A stretch of DNA of 16,110 nucleotides from JBOGDS01 sp050743075. Its GTDB lineage: Bacteria > Actinomycetota > Actinomycetes > Jiangellales > Jiangellaceae. The notes beneath the pieces were generated by a model, which was not told the origin of the DNA, did not search any database, and worked only from the letters and a program-made list of their open reading frames with translations. The stretch is from assembly GCA_050743075.1 (NCBI GenBank), contig JBOGDS010000077.1:1-16110 (forward strand), given 5' to 3'. Of the stretch, positions 13,665 to 16,110 are shown piece by piece. The position numbers and the translations under genes are program-made. The stretch's first letter is position 1. Each line of letters opens with the position of its first letter.

Positions 13665-14524
13665 TTCAACAGTCGGGACAGCCGCCGGTCGGCGAGCAAC
13701 TTGCCGCCGGTCTGGCAGGTCGGGCAGTACTGCAGGCTCGAGTCGGCGAACGACACCTCGCGGACGGCGTCGCCGCACACCGGGCACGGCTGGCCAGTGC
13801 GGCCGTGGACACGCATGCCGGTGCGCTTGGAGTCCTTCAGGTCACGGGCGGCCAGGCCCTGCGACCGATCGACCGCGTCGCGCAACGTCGTGACGATGGC
13901 CGCGTGAAGCGTCTCGACCTCGCCATCGGTGAACGCCGACGACGGATGGAACGGCGAGAACCGCGCCACGTGGAGCACTTCGTCGGAGTACGCGTTGCCG
14001 ATGCCCGCGACCACGGACTGGTCGCGCAGGACGCCCTTGACCTGCGAACGGCCGGCTGCGTCGAGCAGTTCGTGCAGCCTGCCCACGGTGAACTCCTCGG
14101 ACAACGGGTCGACGCCGAGCCGAGCCACTCCGGGCACCTCGGCGGGATCGCGAACCACGTAGACGGCGAGCCGCTTGCGTGTACCGGCCTCGGTGAGGTC
14201 GAACCCGGACCCGTTCGCCAGGTGGAGGCGGATGGCGAGTGGCCCCTTTCCCGGCCGTGGGGGTGTCGGCGAGAGGTTGTCGCTCCACCGCAGCCAGCCT
14301 GCCCGCGCGAGGTGAGCGACGAAGTGCAGGCCGTCGCAGTCGAGGTCGACGAACTTGCCGTGCCGCGCCACCGCCGTGACGGTGAGCCCGGCGAGAGCCG
14401 TCACGGGTGGGTCGTACGTCTTGAGCACGCTGATCGTGGCCACGTCGACGCGCGCGACGACCTCGCCGACGGCCCGCTCGCGCAGTAACGCCGCCAGCGC
14501 CTCGACCTCCGGAAGCTCCGGCAT
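13661..14524 (-). CDS. Fpg/Nei family DNA glycosylase / AP lyase
   Basis: 287 residues; a base-excision repair enzyme that removes oxidised bases and cleaves the abasic site. It starts MPELPEVEAL: Pro2 becomes the N-terminal catalytic amine and Glu3 is the general acid. RHGKFVD holds the conserved Lys. The helix-two-turn-helix region is QVKGVLRDQSVVAGIGNAYSDE in outline (about 183-204). The C-terminal zinc finger is C-x2-C-x16-C-x2-C (CPVCGD...YCPTC) and ends with the expected Gln-Thr-Gly-Gly-Lys loop. The frame extends upstream to 14551, but only ATG 14524 gives the obligatory MPE start. LKDSKRTGMRVHGR suggests the actinobacterial branch annotated simply as Fpg/Nei rather than classical MutM, so I withhold a symbol. 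It overlaps the aldo/keto reductase gene by 4 bases. Confidence 0.95.
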   Translation of the reverse strand: MPELPEVEALAALLRERAVGEVVARVDVATISVLKTYDPPVTALAGLTVTAVARHGKFVDLDCDGLHFVAHLARAGWLRWSDNLSPTPPRPGKGPLAIRLHLANGSGFDLTEAGTRKRLAVYVVRDPAEVPGVARLGVDPLSEEFTVGRLHELLDAAGRSQVKGVLRDQSVVAGIGNAYSDEVLHVARFSPFHPSSAFTDGEVETLHAAIVTTLRDAVDRSQGLAARDLKDSKRTGMRVHGRTGQPCPVCGDAVREVSFADSSLQYCPTCQTGGKLLADRRLSRLLK

Positions 14525-14615
14525 GGCGTCATCGTTGCACGGGCTGCACATCGAGCACGCGGATCGGATACCCGCCGGACGGTTCTCGCGCGGGGCTACT
14601 CGGTCGCGATCCGCG

Positions 14616-15338
14616 TCACGCCGGACCGGTAGCGAGGGTGCTGGTCAGGGCGGACGGGACCGGCAGCGACAACGCGACCCGGAGTCGGCGCAGGTACTCG
14701 GTGCGCGACACGGCCACCACGCCGAGGCTGCGCAGGTGCGGCGTCGGCCACTGCACGTCGACCAGCCGGCCCTCGTAGCCGCCGGCGGCGAGTCGCTCCA
14801 CCAGCGCCACGAGAGCGACCTTGGATGCATCGCGGCCCCACGGCCCGGCGGCGTGGAACATCGACTCGCCGGCGAACAGTCCGCCGATCGCCACGCCGTA
14901 GAGGCCTCCCGCAAGCCGCCCGTCCGGCGTCCATGCCTCCACCGAGTGGGCCCAGCGCAACCGGTGCAGCCGCCCATAGGCGGCCGCGATCTCGTCGGTG
15001 ATCCACGCACCTGGGCGGCGGGGATCGGCGCAGGCCGTCACCACCTGCGCGAACGCCGTGTCGACCCTGATCTCGTACCGCCGGCACGCCCGCCGCAACG
15101 AGCGCGAGACGTGCAGCCCCGTGAGCGGCAGCACCCCGCGCGGGTCCGGCGACCACCAGGCAAGCTCGGTCTTCGGCCCCGGGAGCCGGGGCGCCGGCAT
15201 CGGAAACAGGCCGGAGCGGTAGCCCGCCAACAGGGTGCCGGGCTCCAGATCGGCTCCCAGGCCGACCAGCCCGTCGCGATCCGCGCGGCTCGCCGGAGGG
15301 AAGACCCAGCGGGTCAGTGGCGGCTCGACCGGCGGCAT
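14616..15338 (-). CDS. aat: Leucyl/phenylalanyl-tRNA--protein transferase
   Basis: 240 residues. Aat adds Leu or Phe from charged tRNA to proteins with N-terminal Lys or Arg, making an N-degron for ClpS/ClpAP-type proteolysis in the cytoplasm. Family signatures: TRWVFPPA at the N-terminus, GLVGLGADLEPGTLLAGYRS, GLFPMP, AWWSPDPRGVLPL, WAHSVEAW, GGLYGVAIGGLFAGESMFH and LVDVQWPTPHLRSLG. These are all intact. The ATG at 15338 has GAGG 4 bases upstream (CTGAGGACC-ATG). The frame continues upstream to 15533, but that part crosses the long inverted repeat and is not conserved sequence. It lies on the same strand as Fpg, 91 bases upstream of it. Confidence 0.96.
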   Translation of the reverse strand: MPPVEPPLTRWVFPPASRADRDGLVGLGADLEPGTLLAGYRSGLFPMPAPRLPGPKTELAWWSPDPRGVLPLTGLHVSRSLRRACRRYEIRVDTAFAQVVTACADPRRPGAWITDEIAAAYGRLHRLRWAHSVEAWTPDGRLAGGLYGVAIGGLFAGESMFHAAGPWGRDASKVALVALVERLAAGGYEGRLVDVQWPTPHLRSLGVVAVSRTEYLRRLRVALSLPVPSALTSTLATGPA

Positions 15339-15398
15339 GGTCCTCAGGCTAGGAGCCGCCGGTCCGGCTCGCTGCGTTGCCGCATCGAAGCGGCCCTT

Positions 15399-15488
15399 GC
15401 GTACCGTACGACAGGAACAACTGCGATCTTGATCTGGCTGATGGGCCGATGCGCGGGCACGGCGGATTGTTCCTGTCGTTCGGTACGC
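15399..15488. repeat. Long near-perfect hairpin element, 22-bp arms
   Basis: Left arm 15399-15420 (GCGTACCGTACGACAGG...) and right arm 15467-15488 (...CCTGTCGTTCGGTACGC) are complementary at 21 of 22 positions; the only mismatch is T15407 against T15480. The 46-base centre adds four more pairs (CTGC/GCGG) with a bulged A. Outside the arms GGCCC and GGGGGCC can extend the stem. It lies 60 bases upstream of aat and 60 bases before the IS110 region, in no gene. It could be a REP/MITE-type mobile palindrome or a structured RNA. Only one copy is in the window. Confidence 0.85.
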
Positions 15489-15549
15489 CGGGGGGCCGAC
15501 CTGACCGGCGTGCGGCCGCGCCCCAGCGCCCACGTCAGGCGGGCTAGTC

Positions 15550-15775
15550 TCCGATCTCCTCTGGCGATGAGGCCCGTTCCGGGCTGAAAATGGGTCTGGT
15601 CGCCCGTTGACGTCGTTTGCTCCTTGGTCGGTGTGAGGCCGTGGGCTAGTCGGGCGCCGGGAACTGCGCCGTTGGGGCCCTTCGGTGTTGCTTCGAGCAC
15701 GCGGATTAGATTCGCATTTTCCCTCGGCAGCTCCCGCGGGCGATCACCGTTCAGGTCCTCTGGTGAGGAGGCGGA
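15550..15775 (+). ncRNA. Candidate IS110 bridge RNA / left-end non-coding region
   Basis: About 225 non-coding bases precede the IS110 recombinase. IS110-group elements are known to encode a bridge RNA in this position, of about this length. Short stems seen: CCTC-TGGCGAT-GAGG (15558-15572), GCCCG-TTC-CGGGC (15572-15584), GGCGC-8-GCGCC (15653-15670) and TGCT-TCG-AGCA (15689-15699). A second CCTCTGG-T-GAGG copy sits at 15757-15768, overlapping the recombinase ribosome site. Boundaries and guide loops cannot be set without the element's other end or the donor site. Confidence 0.4.
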
Positions 15776-15779
15776 GCTG

Positions 15780-16110
15780 GTGTTGGAGGAGACCCAGGAC
15801 CACGAGGAGATCGTCGCGCGGATTGCGGCTCTCGACATTGGCAAGGCGGAGCTGGTGTGCTGCGCCCGGGTGCCCGGACCGGGTCGCGCGGGCACCCGGA
15901 TGCAGGAGGTGGGCACGTACTCAACGATGACCCGTTCGCTGCTGCGGATGGCGGACCGGCTGGCCGAGCTGGGAGTGACGCGGGTGGTGATGGAGGCGAC
16001 CAGCGACTACTGGAAGCCGCCGTTCTATCTGTTGGAGGCGGCCGGGTTCGAAACCTGGCTGGTCAACGCCAAGGACGTGCGGCATCTGCCCGGACGACCC
16101 AAGACCGACC
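15780..16110 (+). CDS. IS110-family DEDD recombinase/transposase, N-terminal part (runs off window)
   Basis: 110 residues visible from GTG 15780, with GAGGAGG at 15765-15771 (8 bases upstream). The N-terminal RuvC-like domain is clear: ALDIGKAELVCC has catalytic Asp19, VVMEATSDYWKP has Glu72 and NAKDVRHLPGRPKTD has Asp110, three of the DEDD residues. The fourth Asp and the C-terminal Ser-containing domain lie beyond the window. No stop or frameshift is seen, so the element may be active. IS110 enzymes recombine without classical terminal inverted repeats, guided by a bridge RNA. With the IS630 remnant at the left edge, mobile DNA is present at both ends of the window. Confidence 0.93.
   Translation, partial: MLEETQDHEEIVARIAALDIGKAELVCCARVPGPGRAGTRMQEVGTYSTMTRSLLRMADRLAELGVTRVVMEATSDYWKPPFYLLEAAGFETWLVNAKDVRHLPGRPKTD

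Overview
The window is chromosomal DNA from a high-GC actinobacterium. This is inferred from the strong G/C bias at third codon positions, the frequent GTG starts, the gene set (rpsF-ssb-rpsR-rplI followed by a MATE transporter and dnaB, an SSI-type protease-inhibitor fold, actinobacterial Fpg/Nei) and the DnaB Walker A context ARPAxGKST. Genus cannot be fixed from the sequence alone.

Layout. 1-418 is the 3' part of a frameshifted IS630-type transposase. 419-1172 has no convincing gene; it holds a seven-unit ~26-bp tandem repeat array (662-839). 1173-3557 (minus) is replicative helicase dnaB, interrupted exactly in the Walker A motif by a full-length intein with a LAGLIDADG endonuclease and the residues of a class 3 intein. 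3558-3899 is a divergent intergenic region unusually dense in perfect inverted repeats and DnaA-box-like 9-mers. 3900-7329 (plus) carries a MATE/DinF transporter and an AarF/UbiB-family kinase with membrane helices at both ends, closed by a strong hairpin at 7409-7442. 7485-9755 (minus) is the rpsF-ssb-rpsR-rplI operon with a glycolipid-binding-family gene at its 3' end and a structured leader upstream of rpsF.

9900-10765 is a degraded locus. The 3' half of a TetR regulator (minus) abuts the 3' third of a DHA2-type MFS exporter (plus). This looks like one deletion that removed the shared promoter region and both 5' ends of a divergent regulator/exporter pair. A small membrane protein (10762-11013) still overlaps the dead exporter's stop codon. 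11084-12274 (minus) is an orphan AAA-type ATPase with a C-terminal helical domain. 12414-12842 (plus) is a predicted lipoprotein with a subtilisin-inhibitor (SSI) fold. 12882-14524 (minus) is an overlapping Fpg/Nei glycosylase and aldo/keto reductase pair, and 14616-15338 (minus) is aat (N-degron leucyl/phenylalanyl transferase). Upstream of aat sits a long near-perfect hairpin (15399-15488). The window then ends inside an IS110-family recombinase whose upstream non-coding stretch may encode a bridge RNA.

Functionally the core is replication and translation housekeeping (dnaB, ssb, S6, S18, L9), base-excision repair and protein turnover. Mobile DNA sits at both ends and there is a decayed efflux locus in the middle. 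The features most worth pursuing are the intein, the tandem array, the dnaB/MATE intergenic palindromes, the 15.4-kb hairpin and the putative IS110 guide RNA.
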